Assembly: GCA_947492385.1 (NCBI GenBank)
Contig: CANLMX010000017.1
Span: forward strand, 1 to 39,855
Direction: 5' to 3'
Source of the DNA: Planctomycetaceae bacterium
Lineage (GTDB): Bacteria; Planctomycetota; Phycisphaerae; Phycisphaerales; SM1A02
DNA: 39,855 nucleotides
Shown here: positions 32,250 through 39,759 of the stretch, piece by piece
Layout of the letters: every line of letters begins with the position of its first letter
Position numbering within the stretch: the first letter of the stretch is position 1
Made by a program: the position numbers and the translations under genes
Notes under the pieces: model-generated
The model's database searches: none
The model's input: the letters and a program-made list of their open reading frames with translations, nothing else
What the model was told of the DNA's origin: nothing

Positions 32250-33608
32250 TCAGTCCGCGTCGAGGTCCGTGCTGGCCGAGCCGATGGACTCGCCCGCATC
32301 GCCGCGGTCGTTCGCCACCAGGTGCGAGGACCAGCGCGCAAGCGTGTAGAGGAACGGCACCGAGACCCAGCGCGGCGCGATGCGCGAGACCGGCACCTTG
32401 AGCAGGCCCGACGCGGGGTCGAGCACCGGCGACGTGCCGATGGCGCTGACGGGCACGTAGATCACGCGCTCGAACGCGTCCTCCGCGGCGGCCACCACCT
32501 CGGGCGCCAGGTCGGAGAGCAGCGCGCGCACGCGGTCACTCACCGCGTCGACGCGCCGGATGCCCATCTTGCCGAGGCCCGCACGCTCACGCCAGTACGG
32601 GGGCGTGGTGATGTCGACCGCCTCGCCCGACTCCTCGCGGAGCAGCGATCCCCAGATATCGCTCTTGGAAAGCACCACGAACAGCGGCTTCGGCACGCGC
32701 TGCTGCGCGGAGAGCCCCGCGTGCATGCGCACGCGGCGGGCCATCTCGACGATGAGCTGGTCCTGCCGCGTCACCTTCGCGCCCGGTGCAAGCTGCGGAT
32801 CCGAGCTCACCGAGCCCAGCCGCTGCCGGAAGCGGACGTCCTGCGTCGGGTCGAACACGAACGTCAGCACCTGCGCCTGCGCCAGGTGCTGCGTGCCCGG
32901 CGCGCGCGCGGTGTCGGCACCGGGGAAGAAGTGCTCGCCTGCGTTGTCGTAGAGCGTGATGAGTTGCGTGAGCCGGTCGGGCGCGTGGCCGTTGACGTGG
33001 TCCCGCGAGGGCCGCAACGTGAAGATGTACGGCCGTGCCAAGAGCGTGGCGACGCCCGGGTCGAACTGCACCGAGTTGTACTGCGCGCCCTCGAGCTCGG
33101 TCTTGTCGATGTGCACGGCCGCGGACCGGTCCTCGCTCAGGAAGAGCCGCGCCTCGTTGTCGGTGATGGCGCGGTTCATCGCGGGATCGGTGTCGGTGAA
33201 CGCCACCGAGAAGAGCCGCGCCAGGTCCTCACGCAGCTTCCACATGGCGCTCGCCAGGAAGTAGCTCTTGCCGCTCGAGGGGCTTCCCGCGATCGACATG
33301 ATGGTCATCGGCCGCTCAAGCACCAGCTGCGGGACCTCCAGGTGGCAGCGCGGGCACGCAAGCCGGCGCGTCCGCGCGCCGCCCGGGTCGATCGCCTCGC
33401 GCGCGGGCGTGAAGCGCGACGGCAGGAACCGGACCGGATCCTCGGACGACAGCAGCCGGTCGCCCAGGAGGTCGGGGTGCGTGGCGATCCACAGCACCTC
33501 GTCGGGGCGGAACCGGTGCCAGCAGTGCGGGCAGAGGGCGCTGGACTTGAGCTTCCGTGACACGCGTGGATCCTCGTCCGGCCACCCCGCTCCGTCGCGG
33601 TTCGGCAC
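32250..33608 (-). CDS. Zinc-ribbon-bearing TRAFAC-type GTPase (operon gene 1)
   Basis: A 452-residue GTPase of the kind found with GAP1 proteins. CPHC at 26-29 and CPRC at 85-88 should form one split zinc ribbon. The G domain follows: P-loop GSPSSGKS at 108-115, a DNAG (DxxG) switch at 221-224, and SKSD at 314-317 in place of NKxD. The segment LEGAQYNSVQFDPGVATLL before the second motif and FVFDPTQDVRF after it fit double-GTPase-type families, but only one full G domain is evident. The start is GTG at 33608, with TAGCCT nine bases upstream; another GTG at 33563 would drop 15 residues. No membrane helix is present, so it should act at the cytoplasmic face. It leads the nine-gene unit. Confidence 0.85.
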   Translation of the reverse strand: MPNRDGAGWPDEDPRVSRKLKSSALCPHCWHRFRPDEVLWIATHPDLLGDRLLSSEDPVRFLPSRFTPAREAIDPGGARTRRLACPRCHLEVPQLVLERPMTIMSIAGSPSSGKSYFLASAMWKLREDLARLFSVAFTDTDPAMNRAITDNEARLFLSEDRSAAVHIDKTELEGAQYNSVQFDPGVATLLARPYIFTLRPSRDHVNGHAPDRLTQLITLYDNAGEHFFPGADTARAPGTQHLAQAQVLTFVFDPTQDVRFRQRLGSVSSDPQLAPGAKVTRQDQLIVEMARRVRMHAGLSAQQRVPKPLFVVLSKSDIWGSLLREESGEAVDITTPPYWRERAGLGKMGIRRVDAVSDRVRALLSDLAPEVVAAAEDAFERVIYVPVSAIGTSPVLDPASGLLKVPVSRIAPRWVSVPFLYTLARWSSHLVANDRGDAGESIGSASTDLDAD

Positions 33609-33617
33609 GCGCCCCGC

Positions 33618-33623
33618 AGGCTA
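33618..33623 (-). promoter_or_regulatory. -10 element for the nine-gene GTPase operon
   Basis: TAGCCT on the minus strand, nine bases before the GTG at 33608. It supports the first GTG as start. No comparable hexamer-plus-start arrangement was noticed at the other eight genes. Confidence 0.5.
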
Positions 33624-33667
33624 CCCGCGACGCGCGCGCATCCGCATGAATCGGGAACTTCCTCCCG

Positions 33668-33673
33668 TACGAT
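33668..33673 (+). promoter_or_regulatory. -10 element for the VWA gene pair
   Basis: TACGAT six bases before the ATG at 33680. It is divergent from the GTPase operon promoter with 44 bases between the two hexamers, room for one shared regulator. Confidence 0.5.
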
Positions 33674-33679
33674 CATTGC

Positions 33680-34738
33680 ATGGCCGCGCTGCCACCGATT
33701 CCCCCGGGAACCCATGCCCATGCCGGGAACGACGCCATGTGCGAGCCGCGCGAGCGCGCGTCGGCGATCATCGCGATCGTCTTCGCGTTCCTGCTGGCGC
33801 TCTGCATCTTCGTTGCGGCCTTCCTGGCCCACCGCGGAGGAGGAGGCTCGGGGCTCGGCGGAAGCGGCGGCCTCGCCAGCTCCGGCATCGGTTCGGGCGA
33901 CGGCAGCGGCATCGGGCCGGGCCAGGGAACCGGCGCGGCGGACGAAGGGGCCGGGCCGGGCGCGGGCGACGCCGGTGCCGGCCGCGGCAACCGCGGACCC
34001 GACGAGGCGATGCCCCCGCCGGGAGATGCCGTGGCCGTCGTCGCGCAGGCGGAGGTCCCGCCGCCCGCCCAACCCACGCCCGAGATCGAGCCGCCCGAGT
34101 TCGGGTTCACCGCGCCCGAACCGCCCAAGCCCGCGCCGCAACCGGTGCCGACGGTGGTCGCCACGGGCACGCCGATCGGCCGGCCCACGTCGGGCGCCGC
34201 GGGTGCCGGTGGCGGCGGCGGGTCGGAATTCATGGGGATTCGCTCGGCGGGTGAGCACGTCGTCTACGTGATCGACCGCTCCGGGAGCATGAGCAACGAC
34301 GACCGGTTCATCCACGCGTGCCTGGAACTCAAGCGCAGCATCGAACGCCTGCCTGCGTCCGGGTCCTTCAGCGTGATCTTCTTCAGCGCGGGGCCATACG
34401 CCCTGCCGCCCGGTGCCCTGGTGAAAGCCACCAAGCGGTCGAAGGAAGAGGCCGCCAAGTGGATCGACTCGATCATCCCGATGGGGAACACCGACCCGAC
34501 GCTGGCGCTGCAGCAGGCGCTCGCGATGAAGCCCCAGGCGATCTACCTGATGACCGACGGCGCGTTCGACGTGCCCCCGGCGGTGTTCGGCGTCATCGAC
34601 CAATACAACGCCGATCGCTCGGTGTCGATCAACACGGTCGCCTTCTATGACCGATCGAGCGAGTTCGTGCTCCAGAAGATCGCCAAGGAGAACAACGGCG
34701 ACTACCGCTTCGTCGGTCCTGCGGGAGTCTCGCCATGA
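33680..34738 (+). CDS. Membrane-anchored VWA-domain protein 1
   Basis: A 352-residue protein with a short cytoplasmic N-terminus, one membrane helix at about 28-50, a Gly/Ser-rich then Pro-rich linker (about 52-180), and a C-terminal von Willebrand factor A domain. The metal-ion-dependent adhesion site is complete: DRSGS at 199-203, Thr271 in GNTDP and Asp293 in MTDG. Such domains bind protein partners through a divalent cation. The topology puts the VWA domain outside the cytoplasm. It is followed by a second VWA gene with a four-base ATGA overlap. The linker phrase PEFGFTAPE is echoed in the second protein, so the two are paralogues. The divergent GTPase operon makes functional linkage likely, not proven. 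Confidence 0.9.
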   Translation: MAALPPIPPGTHAHAGNDAMCEPRERASAIIAIVFAFLLALCIFVAAFLAHRGGGGSGLGGSGGLASSGIGSGDGSGIGPGQGTGAADEGAGPGAGDAGAGRGNRGPDEAMPPPGDAVAVVAQAEVPPPAQPTPEIEPPEFGFTAPEPPKPAPQPVPTVVATGTPIGRPTSGAAGAGGGGGSEFMGIRSAGEHVVYVIDRSGSMSNDDRFIHACLELKRSIERLPASGSFSVIFFSAGPYALPPGALVKATKRSKEEAAKWIDSIIPMGNTDPTLALQQALAMKPQAIYLMTDGAFDVPPAVFGVIDQYNADRSVSINTVAFYDRSSEFVLQKIAKENNGDYRFVGPAGVSP

Positions 34739-35847
34739 AGTGGATCCCCGTCCCCGCCGACGCCGGCGCCTCGTGCGACGCGCGCGAGCGCAACGCGGCG
34801 CTCGTGGCGATCGGCGCGTGCTTCGTGCTTGCCATCACGGTGCTCTTGATCGCGATCTTCCTGGTGGCCGAACCGGTCGCCTCGCTCCCGACGGTCGCAG
34901 GCTCCGGAACGTCCGGCGCGGGGAGCGGCTCAGGTGCAGGATTCGGCGCAGGGATCGGTGACGGCACGGGCACCAGCGGCTCCGGCCCCGGCGCCGGGCA
35001 ACGCGGCGACGGGCGCGGCCGCACCGCGCCGAACGGCGACCCGACGCCCCGCGGCGCGCTCGTGGGCGCCGCGAACGAGACGCGGCCCGACGCGGGCGAG
35101 TCGCTGGTCGACGGCGAGCGCACCGTGGTCCCCGAGTTCGGGTTCACGGTGTCCGACGAGACCCAGCCGCTGACGCCCAATGCCACCACCGCGGGCACGC
35201 CCACGGGCGGCGACCGCGAGGGTCGTTCGGGGGCGGGCGGCGGCGCAGGCACGAAGTTCATGGGCATCGAGACCACGGCACGGAAGGTCGTGTACCTGCT
35301 CGACTACTCGAGCAGCATGCGTGCGTCGGACCGCCGCATCGATGCGCTGAAGGCCGAACTCGGTCGAAGCGTGCACAAGCTGGCCAACGACGCCGAGTTC
35401 TCGGTGGTGCTCTTCGGGCTGCAGCCGCCGGGCATTGACCCGAACGTGCAGCGCACCACGCCGGGCGGCAACCTACGCCCGCCGAACGCGATGGTCATGC
35501 CCCCGGGGACGTTGATCGATGCAAACGGCTCGAACAAGGCGAAGGCCACGAGCTGGATGCGGTTCTGCGAGAAGATCGAGGGCGGCGCGACGTATCCCTG
35601 GGAGGGCATGCAGCTGGCGCTCGACCTGAAGCCCGAGGTCATCTACTTCCTCACCGACGGCAACTTCGAGGACGGTGACATGAACGACCTCCGCATGGTG
35701 CTGCAGGAGTCGGGCAACGGCGTGCGCGTCCACTGCATCGCGTTCGCCAGCGAGGACGACATCCACCACCTGCAGGAGATCGCGGGCACCACGGGCGGGT
35801 CCTACGTGCGCCAGCAGGTCGGACGACCGGGCACCCCCACGCCCTGA
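34735..35847 (+). CDS. Membrane-anchored VWA-domain protein 2
   Basis: A 370-residue paralogue of the preceding protein: membrane helix at about 22-45, Gly/Ser-rich linker (55-105), the shared PEFGFTVSDE phrase near 133, then KFMGI leading into a VWA domain. The adhesion site reads DYSSS at 190-194 with a later LTDG, so it still fits DxSxS. There is a region of about 50 residues (LQPPGIDPNVQRTTPGGNLRPPNAMVMPPG onward) inside the domain, longer than in protein 1. It overlaps protein 1 by four bases and is followed 14 bases later by the antiporter gene. It probably pairs with protein 1 as a hetero-oligomer; the partner ligands are unknown. Confidence 0.9.
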   Translation: MKWIPVPADAGASCDARERNAALVAIGACFVLAITVLLIAIFLVAEPVASLPTVAGSGTSGAGSGSGAGFGAGIGDGTGTSGSGPGAGQRGDGRGRTAPNGDPTPRGALVGAANETRPDAGESLVDGERTVVPEFGFTVSDETQPLTPNATTAGTPTGGDREGRSGAGGGAGTKFMGIETTARKVVYLLDYSSSMRASDRRIDALKAELGRSVHKLANDAEFSVVLFGLQPPGIDPNVQRTTPGGNLRPPNAMVMPPGTLIDANGSNKAKATSWMRFCEKIEGGATYPWEGMQLALDLKPEVIYFLTDGNFEDGDMNDLRMVLQESGNGVRVHCIAFASEDDIHHLQEIAGTTGGSYVRQQVGRPGTPTP

Positions 35848-35861
35848 CCCGCACCCACGCC

Positions 35862-37358
35862 ATGGGCGTCACCGTCTTCCAAAGCCTCCCGATCGTGCTG
35901 GTGGTGCTCGGGCTCATGCTCGCGGCCGCCGCGCTCGGCACGCGGCTCTCGTCGCGCATCGGCGTGCCGACCTCGCTTGCATTCACCGCCGTGGGCATGA
36001 TGGTCGGATCGCAGACCGACCTGCGCACACGGATCCTCGACTGGGACGCCGCATACGCCGTCGGCAACGTCGCGCTCGCGCTCATCCTCTTCTACGGCGG
36101 CCTGTGCACCGACGTCCGGCGCACCCGCGGCGTGTGGGGTCCATCCATCCTGCTCGCGACGGTGGGCGTGGTGGGCGTCACGCTGGCCACGGCCGGCATC
36201 TCGTGGCTGCTCTTCCCGCGCATCGCGTGGGGCGAGGCGCTGCTCCTGGGCGCGGTGCTCGGCTCGACCGACGCGGCCAGCGTGCTCCAGATCCTGGGCA
36301 ACGAGCGCATCGCAGGGCGCGTGCGCGAGACCGTGGAGCTCGAGAGCGGGCTCAACGACCCGATGGCCTTCGTGCTGGTCGCCGCGTTTACGACCATGGC
36401 GCTCGGCGGACCGTTCGAAGCCGGCGCGATCTCCCACATCGCGTGGGAAATGCTCGCAGGCGCCGCGATCGGCCTGGCCATCGGATGGGCGAGCGACCTG
36501 GCGCTGGCCGCGTTCGAGGAGGACTCGCCCGAGGTCTACCCGGTGATCACGGTGGCGCTCGCGCTGCTCTCGTACGGCGCCGCCAGCATGGCGGGAGCGA
36601 GCGGCCTGCTCGCCGTCTTCATGACCGCGCTCACGCTCGGCAACAGCGGCGACCTCCCGTTCCGCTCGACCATCGTCCGGTTCCACGCGTCGCTCGCATA
36701 CCTGTCTCAGATCGTGATGTTCTTCGCGCTCGGCGTGCTGGTCATGCCCGAGACCCTCGCCCGGCCCGAACTCATCTCCGGGGGCGTGCTGCTCGCGGCG
36801 GCGGTGGCGTTCGTCTCGCGGCCGGTGGTGGTGTCGGCGATCCTGCTGCCGCTGGGATTCTCGCGGCGCGAGACCGCGGCGGTCGCGTGGCTCGGGCTGC
36901 GCGGCGCGGTGCCGATCATCCTGATGACGATCCCGATGCTCTCGGTCGAGGGCGCCCACGAGCACGACCGGCTCGCGGCCGGGTTCGGACTCGTGTTCGT
37001 GTGCGTGGTGGTCGGGAGCATCATCCCGGGTTCCACGGTGCGGTGGTCGCTTCGGTTGCTGCGCCTGCGGCTTCCCCCACCGCCTCGACCCTCGGCGATG
37101 ATCGAGCTGGTCACGAAGACGCCGCTCGACACGCGCATGCTGATGCTCGTGGTGCAGCCAGGCGCGCCCATCGAGGGCAAGCTCCTGGCGGACGCCCGCA
37201 TCCCCGGCGAGATCACGGTGGCGCTCCTGGTGCGCGGACCCCGGACGCAGCGCATCCGCGGCGACACGCGATTCGAGGCCGGCGACGAGGTCGCCGTGAG
37301 CCTGCCCGATCGGATGATCCCCGTGGCGCGCCAGCTCTTCGGCGACGTGCACGAATGA
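35862..37358 (+). CDS. CPA1-type K+(Na+)/H+ antiporter, NhaP2-like
   Basis: A 498-residue cation/proton antiporter with about 12 hydrophobic helices. The ion-site motifs of the CPA1 group are visible: GSTDAASVLQIL and VELESGLNDPMAFVLV, the second containing the conserved ND pair. The C-terminal 120 residues form a TrkA-C-like regulatory domain (MLMLVVQPGAPIEGKLLADARIP, LLVRG, FEAGDEVAVSLPD), as in NhaP2/CvrA potassium antiporters. It is 14 bases after the second VWA gene and has no own promoter hexamer that I see, so it is probably co-transcribed with the VWA pair. Whether it works with the GTPase complex or is just a neighbour is open. Confidence 0.9.
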   Translation: MGVTVFQSLPIVLVVLGLMLAAAALGTRLSSRIGVPTSLAFTAVGMMVGSQTDLRTRILDWDAAYAVGNVALALILFYGGLCTDVRRTRGVWGPSILLATVGVVGVTLATAGISWLLFPRIAWGEALLLGAVLGSTDAASVLQILGNERIAGRVRETVELESGLNDPMAFVLVAAFTTMALGGPFEAGAISHIAWEMLAGAAIGLAIGWASDLALAAFEEDSPEVYPVITVALALLSYGAASMAGASGLLAVFMTALTLGNSGDLPFRSTIVRFHASLAYLSQIVMFFALGVLVMPETLARPELISGGVLLAAAVAFVSRPVVVSAILLPLGFSRRETAAVAWLGLRGAVPIILMTIPMLSVEGAHEHDRLAAGFGLVFVCVVVGSIIPGSTVRWSLRLLRLRLPPPPRPSAMIELVTKTPLDTRMLMLVVQPGAPIEGKLLADARIPGEITVALLVRGPRTQRIRGDTRFEAGDEVAVSLPDRMIPVARQLFGDVHE

Positions 37359-37372
37359 TCCGTTGACGCGTG

Positions 37373-37384
37373 CCGGCGCGCCGG
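37373..37384. repeat. 12-base GC palindrome between convergent genes
   Basis: CCGGCGCGCCGG is a perfect palindrome in the 34-base gap between the antiporter and the ThuA-fusion stop codons. It could help end both transcripts, but no T-run follows on either strand. Confidence 0.4.
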
Positions 37385-37392
37385 GCGCGCGG

Positions 37393-38820
37393 TCACTGCC
37401 TGGGCGAATCCGCGCGCTCGCGGCGCGTGACGTCCATCACCAGCACCAGGTTCATGAGCCCGCCGAGCGCGATGAAGAGCGTGCCGAACTCGTTGGCCGC
37501 GCCGACGCCCTTCAGGCTCGACACGGTGAAGGACCCCTGGGCCGGGCGCCCCGCCGCATCGGTCGGTGGCGGCGTGGGAAGCAGCGTCCCGACGCGACCG
37601 GACTTGAGCATTGAACGGTTTGCCCAATCGGTGCCGTAGGCGATGGGGCCGTTGAGCGACTGCGCGAGGAACCAGGGGAAGTCCTCCTCGCTGTCGACTG
37701 CATCGATGCCGCCCACGAGCAGGCCGCTGGCGAACATGCCGAGCACGGCGACCATCGCGAGCACACCACGCCGGCGGTAGCCGAGGGACAGGTGCCCGAG
37801 GCCCGGCAGCAGCATCGCGAGCACCGGCGCCCGGACTCCGCTCACGCTGCGCGAGGCGAGCGGGACCAGCGCGATCACGGGCGCGAGCATGCCGATCATC
37901 CCAAGTCCCCCACCCTGCGCAAGGAATGGGACGCCAGCGAGTGCCGGTGCAGCGGATGGGACGTGCGCATCGCGCGCGTCGGCCGATGGGGGCGCGGCGG
38001 GTGCGGCGGGCGCGGCGGGTGCGGCGGGTGCGACCGGCGCCGAACTCCCACCCTTCGCGGCTCCCGGGCCTGCGGCCGGAAGTCCCGCCGCCCATGCGAT
38101 GCCTTCCGCGATGTGCGCACGGAACAACGGCTCAGCGAAGCTCTCCTTGGTGTGGCCGCCGGCCGTGTACCAGGAGCGGCCGCCGTCGAATTCGTGGCAC
38201 CACGCCGCCGGATGGTCGGCGCCCATCGTGGCCGCGCCGGGCGCGTAGCTGCGCTCATCGAGGTTCGCGAGCACGTGCACGCCGCGCCGGGGGTTCTCCT
38301 GGAAGGAGTACCACTCGTCACTGCGACGCCATTCCGTCGGCAGCATGCGCGTCGACGGGTGGGTGCGGTCCTCGACGCGGACCACGGCCTCCTGCACGGG
38401 CGGGTGCGTCGCGAATCGCGCGCCCACCAGCTTCCCGTACCACGGCCAGCCGTACTCGGTGTCGGTGGCTGCATGGATGCCCGCGAAGCCGCCGCCCGCA
38501 CGGATGTACCGCTCGAACGCCGCTTCCTGCGATGGGTCGAGCACGTCACCGGTGGTCGAGAGGAACACCACCGCGCGGTAGCGGCGCAGGGAATCTTCCG
38601 CGAACGCGGATGGATCCTCCGTGGCGTCGGTCTCCCACCGCCCAGCGCCGAGCTCCCGCACGGCGGCGATCCCTTCGGGAATCGAGGCGTGACGGAAGCC
38701 CGCGGTGCGGCTGAAGACCAGGACACGGGGCAGCGCGTCGCCGGGCATCGCGGCCTGCGCGAGCACGGGCGTCGCAAGGGTGGCCACGATGCACGTGATC
38801 GATGCGGTCCGCGGAGCCAT
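37393..38820 (-). CDS. ThuA-domain protein fused to a C-terminal membrane domain
   Basis: A 475-residue secreted or membrane-anchored protein. After a signal peptide (about 1-22, ending VLAQAA), residues about 31-250 are a ThuA (trehalose-utilisation type) domain: RVLVFSRTAGFRHASIPEG, a FLSTTGDVLDPSQEAAFERYIRAGGGFAGIHAATDTEYGWPWYG block and a late WCHEFDGGRSWYTAGGHTKE. An Ala/Pro-repeat linker follows, and then a membrane region of about four helices (LAMLLPGLGHLSLGYRRRG, MLNLVLVMD-like end) resembling a planctomycete-specific domain that I recall as DUF6677. Its combination with ThuA in one frame is unusual. The ATG at 38820 has TACGAT seven bases upstream. The ThuA domain is confident; the tail name is tentative. 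Confidence 0.85.
   Translation of the reverse strand: MAPRTASITCIVATLATPVLAQAAMPGDALPRVLVFSRTAGFRHASIPEGIAAVRELGAGRWETDATEDPSAFAEDSLRRYRAVVFLSTTGDVLDPSQEAAFERYIRAGGGFAGIHAATDTEYGWPWYGKLVGARFATHPPVQEAVVRVEDRTHPSTRMLPTEWRRSDEWYSFQENPRRGVHVLANLDERSYAPGAATMGADHPAAWCHEFDGGRSWYTAGGHTKESFAEPLFRAHIAEGIAWAAGLPAAGPGAAKGGSSAPVAPAAPAAPAAPAAPPSADARDAHVPSAAPALAGVPFLAQGGGLGMIGMLAPVIALVPLASRSVSGVRAPVLAMLLPGLGHLSLGYRRRGVLAMVAVLGMFASGLLVGGIDAVDSEEDFPWFLAQSLNGPIAYGTDWANRSMLKSGRVGTLLPTPPPTDAAGRPAQGSFTVSSLKGVGAANEFGTLFIALGGLMNLVLVMDVTRRERADSPRQ
37994..38029. repeat. Four 9-base tandem units coding for an Ala/Pro linker
   Basis: Four copies of GCGGCGGGT or GCGGCGGGC lie inside the ThuA-fusion gene and encode the Ala-Ala-Pro repeats of its linker. 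Copy-number slippage would change linker length in steps of three residues without breaking the frame. Confidence 0.75.
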
Positions 38821-38827
38821 CGCTTGC

Positions 38828-38833
38828 ATCGTA
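38828..38833 (-). promoter_or_regulatory. -10 element for the ThuA-fusion gene
   Basis: TACGAT on the minus strand, seven bases before the ATG at 38820; it rules out the longer in-frame start at 38850. Confidence 0.5.
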
Positions 38834-38861
38834 ACCGTCGCGGGACGCACGATCGCGCGGA

Positions 38862-38867
38862 TACACT
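38862..38867 (+). promoter_or_regulatory. -10 element for the basic small protein gene
   Basis: TACACT six bases before the ATG at 38874, divergent from the ThuA-fusion promoter with 28 bases between the hexamers. Confidence 0.5.
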
Positions 38868-38873
38868 TTCACC

Positions 38874-39305
38874 ATGACTCCCGACGAGCAGAAGCAGCCG
38901 CTCAACACCGGAATGCCCTCGGGCGGTGACGGATGGAACGAGGTGGTCGACCGCCGCACGGGCCTCGACCGCCGGGCCGAGGCCGAGAAGGCCGGCGGAG
39001 CCGATCCTTCCAACCTCGAACGCCGCCGCGGGCCGGGCCGGCGCCTGACCGACTTCATCAAGACCGCCGAGGAAGGCGAGATGAACCGGGAGCAGTACCT
39101 GTTCCTGCTCGCCATCGACACCTTCAAGCGCGTCAACCACAAGACGTTCCCCGCGTGGACCGACGTGCTCGAAATCATCCGCAAGCTCGGCTATCGCAAG
39201 ACCATGCCCAGCGAGCTGAACCTGGGCGCGCGCGCCACGGACTGGACCGAGAAGGCCGACGCGCCGAGCGGCGTCGACAAGCTGGCCGAGCGACGCGAAG
39301 AGTGA
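38874..39305 (+). CDS. Conserved basic protein of unknown function
   Basis: A 143-residue protein without a membrane segment. The N-terminal half holds two short basic motifs, DRRTGLDRR at 26-34 and RRRGPGRRLTDF at 50-61. The second half is a compact helical domain (NREQYLFLLAIDTFKRVNHKTFPAWTDVLEIIRKLGYRKT, 71-110) of strongly protein-like composition. I recall similar proteins in planctomycete genomes but know no function. The central domain looks like a DNA- or protein-binding helical bundle, and the double-Arg motifs could contact nucleic acid; both are guesses. TACACT lies six bases upstream, and a strong hairpin terminator follows 25 bases after the stop. Confidence 0.8.
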   Translation: MTPDEQKQPLNTGMPSGGDGWNEVVDRRTGLDRRAEAEKAGGADPSNLERRRGPGRRLTDFIKTAEEGEMNREQYLFLLAIDTFKRVNHKTFPAWTDVLEIIRKLGYRKTMPSELNLGARATDWTEKADAPSGVDKLAERREE

Positions 39306-39330
39306 CCGACGGGTGACCGGCAGGCGACCA

Positions 39331-39367
39331 ACGAAGAACGCGCGCCGTTTCCGGCGCGCGTCTTCGT
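39331..39367. terminator. Strong bidirectional hairpin terminator
   Basis: A 16-bp stem (ACGAAG, a one-base A bulge, ACGCGCGCCG) around a TTTC loop lies between the convergent stops of the basic protein gene and the ferredoxin gene. The outer stem is A/T-containing, so each strand has a short T-bearing 3' side. It is the clearest terminator in the window. Confidence 0.75.
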
Positions 39368-39436
39368 GTTGGGAGCCCCGAGGGGCCACCGGTCGCGGGT
39401 CGCGGATGCGCGGCTCCGACAGCCGCCGCGCGTTGC

Positions 39437-39703
39437 CTACGACCGGTTCTTGAAGAAGTCCGCGTTGATCTGGATGTACTGCTTCCACTCCGAAGGAAGG
39501 TCTTCCTGCGGGTAGATGGCATGCACGGGGCACTCGTCCACGCACAGCCCGCAGTCGATGCAGGTGTCGGGGTCGATGTAGAGCTGCTTCGCGTCGGCGT
39601 GCGCGGACTCGCCCTTGCCTGGGTGGATGCAATCCACGGGGCAGACCTCGACGCACGCCGCGTCCTTCGTTCCGATGCAGGGTTCAGCGATGATGTGTGC
39701 CAT
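39437..39703 (-). CDS. Two-cluster ferredoxin (7Fe/8Fe type)
   Basis: An 88-residue ferredoxin for low-potential electron transfer in the cytoplasm. Eight cysteines are set as Cys9, 17, 21, 25 and Cys48, 51, 54, 58: the first set (C-x7-C-x3-CPVDC) and the second (CIDCGLCVDECP) follow the pattern of FdxA-like proteins carrying a 3Fe-4S and a 4Fe-4S, or two 4Fe-4S, clusters. A longer loop (HPGKGESAHADAKQLY) joins the two motifs. The C-terminal tail EWKQYIQINADFFKNR is like that of bacterial and archaeal dicluster ferredoxins. The ATG at 39703 starts directly at AHIIAEPC. Redox partner unknown. Confidence 0.93.
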   Translation of the reverse strand: MAHIIAEPCIGTKDAACVEVCPVDCIHPGKGESAHADAKQLYIDPDTCIDCGLCVDECPVHAIYPQEDLPSEWKQYIQINADFFKNRS

Positions 39704-39759
39704 TGCGTGTTCGCTCGATTCGTGCGCGGCCGCGGGCGCGATGCCGGGCGGGGCGCGGA

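Noticed and set aside
21380-37358. Recently acquired genomic island
   Set aside because: No integrase, tRNA, flanking repeats or visible change in base composition at the borders; codon style matches the neighbours.
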